A stretch of DNA of 64,000 bases from J084 sp964471405 (GCA_964471405.1 CAYYGH010000005.1:1-64000), one strand, 5' to 3'; shown: positions 33,381-43,584, counted from the stretch's first letter. Numbers and translations: made by a program. Notes: generated by a model from the sequence alone, not told the origin.

Positions 33381-34805
33381 ATGACTGCTCTGTCCTCACC
33401 CCGGACGATGTATGACAAGATCTGGGAAGCCCATGTCGTTGCCGATCTCGGTGATGGCACGGCGCTGGTGTATATCGACCGCCAGCTTTTGCATGAAGTT
33501 ACAAGTCCTCAGGCCTTCGAAGCCCTGCGCGCGGCGGGTCGCCGTCCCTGGCGGGTGGAGGCGTCGCTGGCGGTGCCCGATCACAATGTGCCCACCACAC
33601 CGGATCGTGCGCGAATCGCCGACCCGCTCTCCCGCCAGCAGCTGGAGCATCTCGCACGCAACTGCCAGGAATTCGGCATTCCCTATATTCCGATCACGGA
33701 TCCCCGTCAGGGCATCGTCCATGTCATCGGCCCGGAACAGGGGCTGACCCAGCCGGGCATGACACTGGTCTGCGGGGACAGCCATACCGCAACCCATGGG
33801 GCCTTTGGCGCCCTGGCCTTCGGCATCGGCACCTCCGAGATCGCGCATGTGCTGGCCACCCAGACTCTGATCCTGAAGAAGGCCCGGAACATGCGCGTCA
33901 CCTTCACGGGCAGGCCTGCTCCCGGTGTGACGCCCAAGGACATGGTGCTGCATCTGATTGGTGTCATCGGCACGGCGGGTGGCACCGGGCATGTCATCGA
34001 GTTTGCGGGCGAGGCCGTGCGCGCTCTTACCATGGAAGGGCGCATGACCTTGTGCAACATGGCCATCGAGGCCGGCGCCCGCGCCGGGCTGGTTGCCCCG
34101 GACGAGACGACCTTTGCCTATCTGGAAGGCCGACCCCTCAGCCCCAAGGGAGCCCTTTGGGAGCGCGCCGTCAGCGCCTGGCGGCGCCTTGCCAGTGACG
34201 AGGGAGCGGTTTTCGATCGGGAAGTGGAAATTGCGGCGGCCGATATCGTCCCGCAGGTCACCTGGGGCACTTCGCCCGAGCAGGTCGCCCCCGTCACCGG
34301 ACGGATTCCGGACCCGGCGACATTCCCCACCGCCGCCCAGCGGGAGGCTGCGGAGGCCGCTCTCGCCTACATGGATCTCAAACCCGGCACGCCCATCGAG
34401 GAAATCACGATCGACCGCGTATTCATCGGCTCCTGCACCAATGCCCGGATCGAGGACCTGCGGGCTGCCGCCGCCATCCTCAAGGGACGGCGGATTGCGG
34501 ACAACCTGCGCGAGGTGATGGTGGTGCCGGGCTCGGGGCTCGTCAAGCGGCAGGCCGAGGCCGAGGGACTGGATCGCATCTTCATTGATGCCGGCTGCAG
34601 CTGGCGCGAGCCGGGATGCTCGGCCTGCCTTGGCATGAATCCGGACAAGGTGCCGCCCGGTGAACGCTGCGCCTCAACATCCAATCGCAATTTCGTGGGG
34701 CGCCAGGGGCCGGGAGCGCGCACGCATCTGATGTCACCGGCGATGGCGGCGGCCGCCGCCGTCACGGGACGGATTACGGACGTCCGGCGCCTTCAGGCAT
34801 CCTGA
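33381..34805 (+). CDS. leuC: 3-isopropylmalate dehydratase large subunit
   Basis: A 474-aa aconitase-fold subunit. Fe-S ligands are visible in IGSCTNARIEDL and CSACLGMNPD; VCGDSHTATHGAFG is the active-site segment. GAGGAG precedes ATG 33381. It isomerises 2- to 3-isopropylmalate with LeuD in leucine synthesis. leuD follows 33 bases downstream. The divergent neighbour is thrB. The window thus holds both leucine synthesis here and leucine catabolism at 13429-17944. Confidence 0.95.
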   Translation: MTALSSPRTMYDKIWEAHVVADLGDGTALVYIDRQLLHEVTSPQAFEALRAAGRRPWRVEASLAVPDHNVPTTPDRARIADPLSRQQLEHLARNCQEFGIPYIPITDPRQGIVHVIGPEQGLTQPGMTLVCGDSHTATHGAFGALAFGIGTSEIAHVLATQTLILKKARNMRVTFTGRPAPGVTPKDMVLHLIGVIGTAGGTGHVIEFAGEAVRALTMEGRMTLCNMAIEAGARAGLVAPDETTFAYLEGRPLSPKGALWERAVSAWRRLASDEGAVFDREVEIAAADIVPQVTWGTSPEQVAPVTGRIPDPATFPTAAQREAAEAALAYMDLKPGTPIEEITIDRVFIGSCTNARIEDLRAAAAILKGRRIADNLREVMVVPGSGLVKRQAEAEGLDRIFIDAGCSWREPGCSACLGMNPDKVPPGERCASTSNRNFVGRQGPGARTHLMSPAMAAAAAVTGRITDVRRLQAS

Positions 34806-34838
34806 TGAACAACTCGCCAGATCGGGAGAATGGCCAGC

Positions 34839-35501
34839 ATGCAGCCTTTCCATCGCGTCACCTCCATCCCCATCCCGCTGCTGCGGGACAATATCGACAC
34901 TGACATCATCATGCCGGCACGGCATCTGAAGACCGTGACGCGCTCCGGTCTCGGCCGGCATGTCTTCGAAAACTGGCGCACGCATCCGGACGGTTCACCG
35001 GACCCGGCCTTTCCGCTCAATGATTCGCGCTATGCGAATGCCACGATCCTTGTGGCGGGGCGCAATTTCGGCTGTGGATCAAGCCGCGAGCATGCGGTCT
35101 GGGGGCTGGTGGATTTCGGCATCCGGGCCGTGATTGCGGAAAGCTTTGCCGACATCTTTGCTTCCAATGCGGTCAAAAACGGATTGCTGACCGTGGAATT
35201 GCCGCGGGCGGCTCTGACACGCATCGCGGCGGAGGGCGAGGCGGGACGAGCGGTGACCGTGGACCTTGAGGCCTGCTGCGTCACCCTTGCCGATGGACAG
35301 GCATATTCCTTCGCCATCGATCCGTTCCGGCGGCGCTGCCTGCTTGAAGGGCTTGATGAGGTGGCGCTCACTCTCGCGCGCCACGCCGAGGCGATTCGCG
35401 CTTTCGAGAAGCGCCAGCGGGTCTCGGCCCCCTGGCTGTGGGAGACGCCAACCACGGGAATCGCCAGGCAGACCGGGGACTCCAAGACATCCGTCTCATG
35501 A
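34839..35501 (+). CDS. leuD: 3-isopropylmalate dehydratase small subunit
   Basis: A 220-aa swivelling domain. It has PLLRDNIDTDIIMPARHLK and GRNFGCGSSREHAVWGL, which are typical of LeuD. I chose ATG 34839 with GGGAGA about nine bases upstream; the ATG at 34830 is only two bases from it. The last 25 residues are a poorly conserved tail. The gene is co-transcribed with leuC. Confidence 0.93.
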   Translation: MQPFHRVTSIPIPLLRDNIDTDIIMPARHLKTVTRSGLGRHVFENWRTHPDGSPDPAFPLNDSRYANATILVAGRNFGCGSSREHAVWGLVDFGIRAVIAESFADIFASNAVKNGLLTVELPRAALTRIAAEGEAGRAVTVDLEACCVTLADGQAYSFAIDPFRRRCLLEGLDEVALTLARHAEAIRAFEKRQRVSAPWLWETPTTGIARQTGDSKTSVS

Positions 35502-35593
35502 CTTTACGCTTCCTTAAGGCAAGTCGGCGCAAAGTCGTGGGGCGGCCCAGCCGCAATAGTTTGAAGTAAAAAGCCGAATCGACGCGGGGTGTG

Positions 35594-36079
35594 ATGATGG
35601 CAGGCGCCGGCGGCCTTCCACGACTGGCCTTCGAGCAGGCTCTCGAATCGCTGGAGACGCGCCTGACGGATCTTGAAAGCCGCCGGGCGCCCCGGCGCTT
35701 TCGCTTGCGCTGGCGTGAGCGGGAGATCTTCGGCACCCTCCACCGGCGGGATGAGCACGAATCGCTGCTCGTGCTTGAATCCTGTCTCGGCACCCTGCCC
35801 TATTCGGCTGAAGGGCCGGCCCTGCGCCGCCAGGCGCTTGCGCTGCTGGCCGAAGCCCGCACCGTGGCCGGCTGGAAGCTCGCCATGGACCCGCATGGCC
35901 GCTGGACCATAGAAAGCCGCACCCGCATTCCCCATCCGCCGAGCTTCGATGCCTTCATTGCCGAACTGGCGGTCCTCCTGCTCGAATTCGATCTCCGCCT
36001 TGGCGATCTCGTCGCCGTGCTGCACCCTTGCCCGAATCCCGTCCGGACGTCTGCAGCCGGAAGGGAGGCGGCGGCGTGA
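35594..36079 (+). CDS. Hypothetical protein, function unknown
   Basis: A 161-aa product with a Glu/Arg-rich helical N-half (LAFEQALESLETRLTDLESRRAPRRF), a central strand region (HESLLVLESCLGTLPYS) and a hydrophobic C-terminal helix (FIAELAVLLLEFDLRLGDLVAVL). ATG 35594, ATG 35597 and GTG 35591 are all possible starts. It lies 92 bases after leuD on the same strand and may be the third gene of that transcript. I recognise no domain. Confidence 0.5.
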   Translation: MMAGAGGLPRLAFEQALESLETRLTDLESRRAPRRFRLRWREREIFGTLHRRDEHESLLVLESCLGTLPYSAEGPALRRQALALLAEARTVAGWKLAMDPHGRWTIESRTRIPHPPSFDAFIAELAVLLLEFDLRLGDLVAVLHPCPNPVRTSAAGREAAA

Positions 36080-36506
36080 GCGGTCACCCTTCGCCTATCT
36101 CTTTCCTGCCCGCACCGTCTTTCTCTCTTGCGGCCATGTGAAGAAGCATCTCCGCACCGGACACACGGCGCTTCTCCGGCCCCTTCTCCCACGACCTCCT
36201 TCGGCAGATGCCACAAGCGGGCATGGCCATTCCCACCATGGCAGATGAACCGCTTGCGGAAATCCGGATGCGGCCGAATCTTCCCCCACCATCTGCGTCC
36301 TGCACGTCTCACCCCAAAACCGGTGCGTGCAGGAGCGGGAAGGACAGAGAAAGCAGCCTGAGACAATCCCGAAATACCGAGGGGATACGGGCCTTGGCCG
36401 CCTCTGCGCGCCGGGCTGCGAAAAACGCCCCACTCGGGCCGGCAGGACACGGCCACGGAGCCCCCCATCTGCGGGAAGTCCTTCAGCTGGCCGCAAGCCT
36501 CAGCCG
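36080..36506. other. 427-bp gap, nothing recognised
   Basis: This region lies between the convergent hypothetical gene and clpA. It has several unlikely overlapping frames, but none with a ribosome site or family-like composition. I see no clear terminator hairpin. Confidence 0.4.
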
Positions 36507-38852
36507 TCAGACCGCCGGTTCAGGCGCGGCCGGCTTGCCGTTGCCCTGTTTGCTGTCCTTGGCGCCGGCGATGTCGAAGGCGATCTTGTCGTCCTCGACA
36601 CGGATCACGATCTGGCCTCCATCCTTCAGGCGCCCAAAGAGCAGCTCATCGGCCAGCGGCTTCTTGATGCGCTCCTGAATGAGGCGGGCGAGCGGACGAG
36701 CACCATAGAGCCGGTCGTAGCCGCGCTCGGCCAGCCAGCGCTTGGCGGCCTCGTCGATGGTAATCGTGACGTGCCGCTCGGCAAGCTGCAGCTCGAGTTC
36801 CAGGATGAACTTCTCGACCACCCGTTCGACGATGTCCAGAGAGAGATAGTCGAACGGGATCACGGCATCGAGACGATTGCGGAACTCCGGCGTAAACAGC
36901 CGCTTGATGGCTTCGTCGTCCGCACCCTCGCGGGTCTCGCGCCCGAAGCCGATGGCGCTTTTTGACAGCTCGGCAGCACCCGCATTTGTCGTCATGATCA
37001 GGATGACGTTGCGGAAATCGATCTTCTTGCCGTTGTGATCGGTGAGCTGGCCCGCATCCATCACCTGCAGGAGCAGGTTGAAGAGATCGGGATGCGCCTT
37101 CTCGATCTCGTCCAGGAGCAGCACGGAGTGCGGATGCTGGTCGATGGCATCGGTGAGCAGCCCGCCCTGATCGAAGCCGACATAGCCGGGCGGGGCACCG
37201 ATCAGCCGCGAAACGGTATGCCGCTCCATGTATTCGGACATGTCGAAGCGGATCAGCTCCACCCCCAGCAGCCGCGCAAGCTGGCGAGCGACTTCCGTCT
37301 TGCCCACGCCCGTCGGGCCCGAGAAGAGATAGCAGCCGATCGGCTTGTTCGGCTCACGCAATCCTGCGCGTGACAGCTTGATGCTGGCCGCAAGCGCCTC
37401 AATCGCCCGATCCTGGCCGAAGACGACACGCTTCAAGTCGCTTTCAAGATTGGCGAGCACGCGCACGTCGTCCTTCGTCACGGATTTCGGCGGGATGCGG
37501 GCGATCTTGGCGATCACCGCCTCGATGTCCTTCACGCCGACCACCTTCTTGCGGCGCGAAGGCGGCAGCAGCATCTGGGCGGCTCCCGTCTCGTCAAGCA
37601 CATCGATCGCCTTGTCGGGCAATTTGCGATCGGTGATGTAGCGGGCCGACAGCTCCACCGCCGCGCGGATCGCATCCTGCGTGTAGCGAACCTTGTGATG
37701 CTTCTCCAGATAGGGCTTCAAGCCCTTCATGATCTTGATCGCATCCTCGATGGAAGGCTCGTTGATGTCGATCTTCTGGAAACGGCGCAACAGCGCCCGA
37801 TCCTTCTCGAAATGGCCACGAAACTCCTTGTATGTGGTCGAGCCGATGCAGCGGATCGCACCCGAGGCCAGCGCCGGCTTGAGAAGATTGGACGCATCCA
37901 TCGCCCCGCCAGAGGTGGCACCCGCACCGATGACGGTGTGGATCTCGTCAATGAAGAGAATGGCGCCGTCGAATTCCTCAAGCTCCTGGACGACCGCTTT
38001 CAGCCGTTCCTCGAAATCCCCGCGATAGCGGGTACCGGCAAGCAGGGCGCCCATGTCGAGAGCGAAGATGGTGGCGTTTTTGAGGACATCCGGCACGTCG
38101 CCCTCAACAATCTTGCGGGCGAGGCCTTCCGCAATCGCGGTCTTGCCCACGCCGGGATCGCCCACGAGCAGCGGATTGTTCTTCGAGCGCCGGCACAGGA
38201 TCTGGATCGTGCGTTCAACCTCCAGCTGGCGGCCGATGAGAGGATCAATGCGTCCCTCGCGCGCCTTTTCGTTCAGATTGACGCAGTAGGTCTCAAGCGC
38301 GCTCTCGCCCGACTTGCTCTTGGAGGACGAGCTGCCGCCACTGCCCGAGCGCTGGGGCTGGTCGCCGCCCTGCTCGGCCCCGCGCACGGCCCGGCGCTCG
38401 GAATGCTGGGGGGATTTCGCGATGCCATGCGAGATGTAGCTGACCGCATCAAGACGCGTCATGTCCTGCTGCTGGAGGAAGTAGACGGCGTGGCTTTCGC
38501 GCTCGGAAAACAGCGCCACCAGGACATTCGCTCCCGTCAGCTCGTCACGCCCCGAGCTCTGGACATGAAGAATCGCCCGCTGGATCACCCGCTGAAAGCC
38601 GGCAGTGGGTGTGGCCTCCACCACCCCTTCTTCGACACGAATGCTCTCCAGCTCGTTGTCCAGATAATCCTCAAGATTGCGGCGCAGGAGGTTGCAGTCC
38701 ACATTGCAGGCCTTCAGGACAGCCGAGGCGTCCGGGTCATCGATAAGGCTGAGCAGCAGATGCTCGAGCGTGGCATACTCATGGCGGCGCTTGCTCGCCT
38801 CGGCCAAGGCCCGATGCAGGGTTTGCTCCAGATGACTCGAAAAGCTCGGCAC
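36507..38852 (-). CDS. clpA: ATP-dependent Clp protease ATP-binding subunit ClpA
   Basis: A 781-aa AAA+ unfoldase. The Clp N domain (residues 1-145) is followed by a Ser/Gly/Lys-rich linker (about 165-185), AAA1 with Walker A GDPGVGKT and Walker B LFIDEIHT, and AAA2 with GPTGVGKT and LLLDEIEKAHPD; the C-terminal D2-small domain ends in a charged tail. It feeds substrates to ClpP. clpS lies just upstream on the same strand, 99 bases away, in the standard order. No clpP gene is in the window. Confidence 0.96.
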   Translation of the reverse strand: MPSFSSHLEQTLHRALAEASKRRHEYATLEHLLLSLIDDPDASAVLKACNVDCNLLRRNLEDYLDNELESIRVEEGVVEATPTAGFQRVIQRAILHVQSSGRDELTGANVLVALFSERESHAVYFLQQQDMTRLDAVSYISHGIAKSPQHSERRAVRGAEQGGDQPQRSGSGGSSSSKSKSGESALETYCVNLNEKAREGRIDPLIGRQLEVERTIQILCRRSKNNPLLVGDPGVGKTAIAEGLARKIVEGDVPDVLKNATIFALDMGALLAGTRYRGDFEERLKAVVQELEEFDGAILFIDEIHTVIGAGATSGGAMDASNLLKPALASGAIRCIGSTTYKEFRGHFEKDRALLRRFQKIDINEPSIEDAIKIMKGLKPYLEKHHKVRYTQDAIRAAVELSARYITDRKLPDKAIDVLDETGAAQMLLPPSRRKKVVGVKDIEAVIAKIARIPPKSVTKDDVRVLANLESDLKRVVFGQDRAIEALAASIKLSRAGLREPNKPIGCYLFSGPTGVGKTEVARQLARLLGVELIRFDMSEYMERHTVSRLIGAPPGYVGFDQGGLLTDAIDQHPHSVLLLDEIEKAHPDLFNLLLQVMDAGQLTDHNGKKIDFRNVILIMTTNAGAAELSKSAIGFGRETREGADDEAIKRLFTPEFRNRLDAVIPFDYLSLDIVERVVEKFILELELQLAERHVTITIDEAAKRWLAERGYDRLYGARPLARLIQERIKKPLADELLFGRLKDGGQIVIRVEDDKIAFDIAGAKDSKQGNGKPAAPEPAV

Positions 38853-38951
38853 GATTCCTGTTCCTTCCTACCCGTGACACGCAACAACTATGCTTATCCT
38901 ACCTCCCATCTGTAAAGATATTGTTTCTTTCTCGCCCTCACAAGGGCGCCT

Positions 38952-39290
38952 TCAAGCCTTTTCCAGCGTGCACTGCAGAGGGTGCTGGTGCTTGCGGGCA
39001 TAATCGACCACCTGGTGGACCTTCGTCTCGGCCACCTCGTATGGGAAAACGCCGCACACCCCCACTCCCTTCCGGTGGACATGCAGCATCACGCGCACGG
39101 CCTCCGCATGGTCCATCCGGAAGAAGCGCTTCAGGACATGGACCACGAATTCCATGGGGGTGTAATCATCGTTCAGCATCAGCACCTTGTACATGGACGG
39201 CTTCTTGGTCTTGGGCTTGGGCTTCGTCAGAAGCCCGGTCACCGGCCCGCCGGCGCCGTCCTCTCCTTCATTCTCGCCATCCCCGGCCAT
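38952..39290 (-). CDS. clpS: ClpS adaptor protein (N-end rule)
   Basis: The product is 112 aa. The conserved core is TKKPSMYKVLMLNDDYTPMEFVVHVL and HVHRKGVGVCGVFPYEVAETK, in which the DDYTPM part shapes the N-degron pocket. It delivers N-end-rule substrates to ClpA, the next gene on the same strand. The start is uncertain: ATG 39290 gives the usual family length, but ATGs at 39326 and 39353 and a GTG at 39362 are in frame, and none has a strong ribosome site. The 297 bp upstream of the ORF (39363-39659) hold nothing recognisable. Confidence 0.9.
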   Translation of the reverse strand: MAGDGENEGEDGAGGPVTGLLTKPKPKTKKPSMYKVLMLNDDYTPMEFVVHVLKRFFRMDHAEAVRVMLHVHRKGVGVCGVFPYEVAETKVHQVVDYARKHQHPLQCTLEKA

Positions 39291-39659
39291 GGTCACGATT
39301 GCGAGGGGACGGATCCCATCCACCATGGTCCTGCGATCGCGTTCACTCCTCATCATTGCCACACATGCATCGCACGCTGTTGTCTGCCATCCGTCCTGCT
39401 TGCGGCGGGAACCTGCGCCCCACTCTCATGCCATAATCTTTATTAACGGCGGGATAATGGCAAGGGGTGACATCGGCACATCACCTGCCGCTCTTCGGTC
39501 ATTTTCTTGCGCCCGGTCCGGATGGGGACTGCCGCTTCATGGCGAGAAGGGCGCCTGCTCAACAGCTTAGGGTCAACGCCCCTCGTGCATCGAGCCCATC
39601 TTGGTTGCCTCATGTCGAAACGGGGCCGATGCGAGTGGCGCCCTGCCGATCAAGGCAGG

Positions 39660-41075
39660 CTACCACTTCGCGTTGAAGCCGACGGAAGCCAATGCGGCCC
39701 TAAGGTCCGATTCGAGCCTTTCCAACGCCGCCTCGTCACGTCCCTCGATTCGCGCAACCAGCACAGGCTGCGTATTGGAAGCGCGCACCAGCCACCAGCC
39801 CTCCTTCATGACGACCCGGACGCCATCGACATCGACGACATCCCGTCCCTCCTCGGCCAGATGACGGGCAAGCCGCGCCACCACCTTGCGTTTTTCCTCC
39901 TCCGGGCAGTCGATCCGGATTTCCGGAGTGGCGGCGCTCTTGGGCAGATCGTCAAGCAGCTCCGCAAGGGTGCGGCCGCTTCTGCCAATGGCTTCCAGCA
40001 GCCGAACCGCCGCATAAAGAGCGTCATCGAAGCCATAGTAGCGATGCCGGAAGAAGATGTGGCCGCTCATTTCCCCGGCCAGGGGGGCACCCGTTTCCGC
40101 CATCTTGGTCTTGATGAGGGAATGACCGGTCTTCCACATCACCGGCTCGCCACCTGCCGCCGCGATCCCGTCGAAGAGATGCTGGCTGGCCTTGACATCG
40201 GCGATGATCGGCACACCCGGCAGCTCCGCCAGAAGGGCCCGTGCGAGGATCAGCAGGATCTGGTCGCCCCAGACCACGCGTCCCCGGCCGTCGACGGCGC
40301 CAATGCGGTCTCCATCACCATCGAAGGCGATGCCGAGATCAGCGCCCCGCGCCCGCACCGCCTGCTTCAGGTCCGCAAGATTGGATTCGACGGTCGGATC
40401 GGGGTGATGATTCGGGAACCGCCCGTCGACCTCCTCAAACAGCAGTTCATGATCACCCGGAAGATGCCGGGTGAGCGCCTGCACGGCCGGTCCGGCCGCT
40501 CCATTTCCGCTGTCCCAGACAATGGAAAGTGCCGGGGTCCTGACGTCGCACACAAGGCGTGAGACATAGCGATCCAGAAGATCCTGGTGAAGCACGCGGC
40601 CCTTGCGCTCACTCGGCCCGGGGCCGGATGCGGCGATCCTCCCCAGCTCGGCGATCGCCTCGCCAAAAAGCGGCTGCGTGCCCGCCATCATCTTGAAGCC
40701 GTTGTAATCAGGGGGATTGTGGGAGCCCGTAACCATGATCCCCCCGGCCAGCCCCAGATGATGCACGGCAAAATAGAGCATCGGCGTGGGGCCGAGGCCG
40801 ATGTCGATAACATCGCGTCCCCCTGCCGTGATCCCGGCGATCAGCGCTTCGGCAAGCTCGGGCGAGCTCAATCGCCCATCCCGCCCCACGGCCACCGGCA
40901 GCCTTTCCGGCTGACCGGCGCGCGCAAGATAGGCGGCATATGCCCGCCCCAGTGCTCTGGCATCCTCGACGCCCAGTGTCTCACCGACGATGCCCCGCAC
41001 ATCATACTCGCGCAGGATTGTCGGGTGAAACGCATGTCCGCTGACCCTCGTCCCTGCCGTCATCCGTTCCGCCAT
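39660..41075 (-). CDS. Phosphomannomutase/phosphoglucomutase
   Basis: A 471-aa alpha-D-phosphohexomutase of full length with four domains. Ser118 in VTGSHNPPDYNGFK is the phosphorylated active-site residue, DGDGDRIG binds the metal, and SGHIFFRHRYYGFDDALYA and RASNTQP form the sugar and phosphate loops. GGAGAAGA precedes ATG 41075. It supplies hexose 1-phosphates for polysaccharide or LPS precursors. It is the last gene of a minus-strand series starting with mipZ. Confidence 0.92.
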   Translation of the reverse strand: MAERMTAGTRVSGHAFHPTILREYDVRGIVGETLGVEDARALGRAYAAYLARAGQPERLPVAVGRDGRLSSPELAEALIAGITAGGRDVIDIGLGPTPMLYFAVHHLGLAGGIMVTGSHNPPDYNGFKMMAGTQPLFGEAIAELGRIAASGPGPSERKGRVLHQDLLDRYVSRLVCDVRTPALSIVWDSGNGAAGPAVQALTRHLPGDHELLFEEVDGRFPNHHPDPTVESNLADLKQAVRARGADLGIAFDGDGDRIGAVDGRGRVVWGDQILLILARALLAELPGVPIIADVKASQHLFDGIAAAGGEPVMWKTGHSLIKTKMAETGAPLAGEMSGHIFFRHRYYGFDDALYAAVRLLEAIGRSGRTLAELLDDLPKSAATPEIRIDCPEEEKRKVVARLARHLAEEGRDVVDVDGVRVVMKEGWWLVRASNTQPVLVARIEGRDEAALERLESDLRAALASVGFNAKW

Positions 41076-41150
41076 TCTTCTCCACCCACTTCTCGCCTGC
41101 GATCACCCCGGCCTCTTCCAAAGCCGGACGGCCTGCTCCCGATAGGCCGG

Positions 41151-41876
41151 TCAGTCCCCTTCCAGCAAGACCTTCCGGGCTTCATTGATCTGGGCGGCAA
41201 GATAATCGCTGCCGCCATGGTCCGGATGCAGCTTCTGCATCAGGCGACGATGGGCGGTCAGGATTTCCGCCCGGCTTGCCCCTTCCGCCAGCCCCAGAAT
41301 CCTGAGGGCCTGCTCGCGCGTCATCCCCTGTCCAGGAGGGGATGCGGATTCCTCCTGCCTCTCATCGTCGCTTTCCGTCCCGTGGGCACGCCAGCCGGGC
41401 ATGCGGCGATCGAGATAGGCGGCAAGCAGGCGCCGGCTTTCCTCATCGGCCGCAAGCTCGCGGTAGAGGGCCAGGCATTCCTCGTTCGACAGGGATTCAA
41501 GCCTTCGCCCCGCAAAGCGCCCCCGGCGCACGGTCCCGTCAAGCCGACCGGTCGCCAGATCAAGGCTCATGACAAGCCAGTCGGTTTCCACCCGGCTTTC
41601 CCGCCTGCTGCCGGCACCGGCTCTCTTCAGCCCCTTTCGGGTCAACCGCTGGAGGGCGCCGCGCTGCCAGAAGATCAGCAGGGCGCTCACGATCGCCGGC
41701 AGGCTCTGGACCAGACGGCCGCTTGCGATCAAGGCACCTGCCCCCAGCACCACAAGCAGAACGGCAAGCCATACGAGTGCCCGCGCAAGCCTGGCCGGAT
41801 CCGCCCGCTCGAACAGCATCAGCAGCAGCACCAGTACGAGCAGGGCAACAAGCCCGATCAGAAAGGCGGTCGCCAT
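41151..41876 (-). CDS. Membrane-anchored J-domain protein
   Basis: A 241-aa protein. I chose ATG 41876 because GGAGGAGGGAAG stands right before it. Two or three hydrophobic segments (3-22, 34-50, 58-70) are followed by a basic cytoplasmic region and a C-terminal J domain (about 186-240) with the HPD motif at 217-219 (KLHPDHGG). It should stimulate a membrane-proximal DnaK/Hsp70. The topology recalls Tim14/DjlA-type co-chaperones. It lies 26 bases from the VWA-like gene upstream and 75 bases before the phosphohexomutase gene. Confidence 0.85.
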   Translation of the reverse strand: MATAFLIGLVALLVLVLLLMLFERADPARLARALVWLAVLLVVLGAGALIASGRLVQSLPAIVSALLIFWQRGALQRLTRKGLKRAGAGSRRESRVETDWLVMSLDLATGRLDGTVRRGRFAGRRLESLSNEECLALYRELAADEESRRLLAAYLDRRMPGWRAHGTESDDERQEESASPPGQGMTREQALRILGLAEGASRAEILTAHRRLMQKLHPDHGGSDYLAAQINEARKVLLEGD

Positions 41877-41902
41877 CTTCCCTCCTCCTGCAGCGGCACC
41901 GC

Positions 41903-42709
41903 TCAACCCTTCTCCTGAGAGCCAAGATGAGCCAGCAGGGCACGCGCCGGCATCTCGCGTTTTGCCAGCCGGCGCAGAGCATCGGTTCCACCGGCCGCAT
42001 AGACGGCCACACCTTTGAGCAGGGCGGACAGTTCATGCGGGCTCGTGGCATCAAATGGCAGGGCCGCACCCCCGGTTATGCGGGCCAGCTCGGCGAAAAC
42101 CGCTGCCGCAAAAGCGTCGGAACCTTCATGAAAGAAGAAGGCCGGCACACCAAGGATCGCCAGTTCACCGGCAATGGCGGCCAGCGTGTCCGGATTTTCC
42201 TCGCAGCAGTCACCGACATGGACCATGGCCCGCAGCCCCTGCTTGCGTGCCGTGGTAACGGCATGGCTGAGCACCCGTCGGATCTGCGTCCGGCCCGCCC
42301 GGCAGGAAATGCGGGTCATGAGCTCGGCAAGCTTGACCGGATCCGTCACGAAACCCGTCGCCCGGCATTCATCAAGGCCGCGAAAATAGACGAGCTTGAT
42401 CGCCAGGCCACCAAACTTTGCAGCCTCCAGAAACATCTCCGCCTGGATCGCCACGGCCATGTCCCAGGTCGGCTGACGGCTCATCGTGGCGTCAAGTGCA
42501 AAGAGCAGATGGGCCGGGGCGTCGGCTGACCCGCCGCTTTCGGTGGAAAGGGCACCCTCCGCCTCTTGCGGGCAGGGAGCCGGCGCATCCCGCAGCTCGG
42601 CGAGGAAGCGGGCGACCTCGTAACGCACGCCTCCACCTCCTGCCGGGCGGCGCCCGTCAGCGGGCACGGCAGGCCTGGCAGAGCGGTGTCCCGGTTTTTT
42701 AGACGGCAT
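41903..42709 (-). CDS. VWA-like protein, function unknown
   Basis: A 268-aa protein from ATG 42709 (GAGG about six bases upstream). The N-terminal 35 residues are basic and disordered. LLFALDATMSRQPTW (about 68-82) resembles the metal-site start of a von Willebrand A fold, but its DxSxS is altered (DATMS). VHVGDCCEEN and GVPAFFFHEGSD follow as strand-loop elements. It is translated between MipZ (14-base gap) and the J-domain protein. An alternative is a peptidase- or hydrolase-like fold, but I see no catalytic triad. Confidence 0.6.
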   Translation of the reverse strand: MPSKKPGHRSARPAVPADGRRPAGGGGVRYEVARFLAELRDAPAPCPQEAEGALSTESGGSADAPAHLLFALDATMSRQPTWDMAVAIQAEMFLEAAKFGGLAIKLVYFRGLDECRATGFVTDPVKLAELMTRISCRAGRTQIRRVLSHAVTTARKQGLRAMVHVGDCCEENPDTLAAIAGELAILGVPAFFFHEGSDAFAAAVFAELARITGGAALPFDATSPHELSALLKGVAVYAAGGTDALRRLAKREMPARALLAHLGSQEKG

Positions 42710-42723
42710 CTTCTGCCTCACCT

Positions 42724-43584
42724 TCAGGAGGCGATCATCCTCTCCTCCATACGGCTATCATTGCGCCTGAGCCGCAGCGCGTCCACCAGGCGCCGCAGTT
42801 CTTCGCGCGCGGCCACATGGCTGAGCGTCAGCTTCTGGCCCGAGCCCGTGCCCTCTTCCGGCACGAGATCGACCAGCGTCAGCCCTTTCGGGAAGAGCTC
42901 GCGATAGATCACCCGCTCGCTCAGCCCCGGCACGAAGCGAAAGCCGAGACGCTTGGCAAGTGCGGTCAGCGCCCGTTCCACCCGCCGCTTGTTGCGGGCA
43001 TCCAGATTGGCCAGCCGGTTGCGCATCACGATCCAGTCCAGTTCCTTGCGGAAGGTCAGGGCGCGCTGTTTCTTGGCTTCGAAGACCATCTCGGCATAGA
43101 GGCTGAGCCGCTCGATCCGATAGTCGTCCGGATGGACGCTGGCCAGGAGATCGAGATCCACAAAGCTGTCATTCATCGGGGTGATCAGGATATCCGCATG
43201 GGCGTGGGCCAGACGGGCGAGGAAACAGTCCCGTCCCGGGCAATCGATGATGATGACATCCGCCTCGGCCTTCAGCTTGGCAAGCGCCGCCCGGAAGGTC
43301 TCCCGCTCTTCCAGACGGGCCGTCTCGCGCGTCGGCGCAAGAGAAGAGGGCACCACCTCCACCGGCGGCTGCAGCAGAGACAGACCCTTTTCCCGGGCGT
43401 ATCGACGCCGATTTTCGAGATAGCGCGTCAGGCTGCGCTGGCGATCATCCAGATCGATCGCCGCCGTGCGCCAGCCCTGCCGTGCCAGGGCAAAGAGCAG
43501 GTGAACGGCCGTCGTGGACTTGCCGGTTCCGCCCTTTTCATTGCCCAGCACGATCACCCGGGGCTCCTGGTCCCTTTCGGCCAT
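42724..43584 (-). CDS. mipZ: MipZ-type division-plane positioning ATPase
   Basis: A 286-aa ParA/MinD-family ATPase. The deviant Walker A is NEKGGTGKST, the Walker B is IIIDCPGRD, and DDRQRSLTRYLENR and WIVMRNRL are typical of MipZ, which blocks FtsZ assembly near the poles in alphaproteobacteria. I chose ATG 43584 (MAERDQEPRVIVLGNEKGG) because related proteins start there; ATG 43602 is also possible. It is first in the run mipZ, VWA-like, J-domain, phosphohexomutase. Confidence 0.92.
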   Translation of the reverse strand: MAERDQEPRVIVLGNEKGGTGKSTTAVHLLFALARQGWRTAAIDLDDRQRSLTRYLENRRRYAREKGLSLLQPPVEVVPSSLAPTRETARLEERETFRAALAKLKAEADVIIIDCPGRDCFLARLAHAHADILITPMNDSFVDLDLLASVHPDDYRIERLSLYAEMVFEAKKQRALTFRKELDWIVMRNRLANLDARNKRRVERALTALAKRLGFRFVPGLSERVIYRELFPKGLTLVDLVPEEGTGSGQKLTLSHVAAREELRRLVDALRLRRNDSRMEERMIAS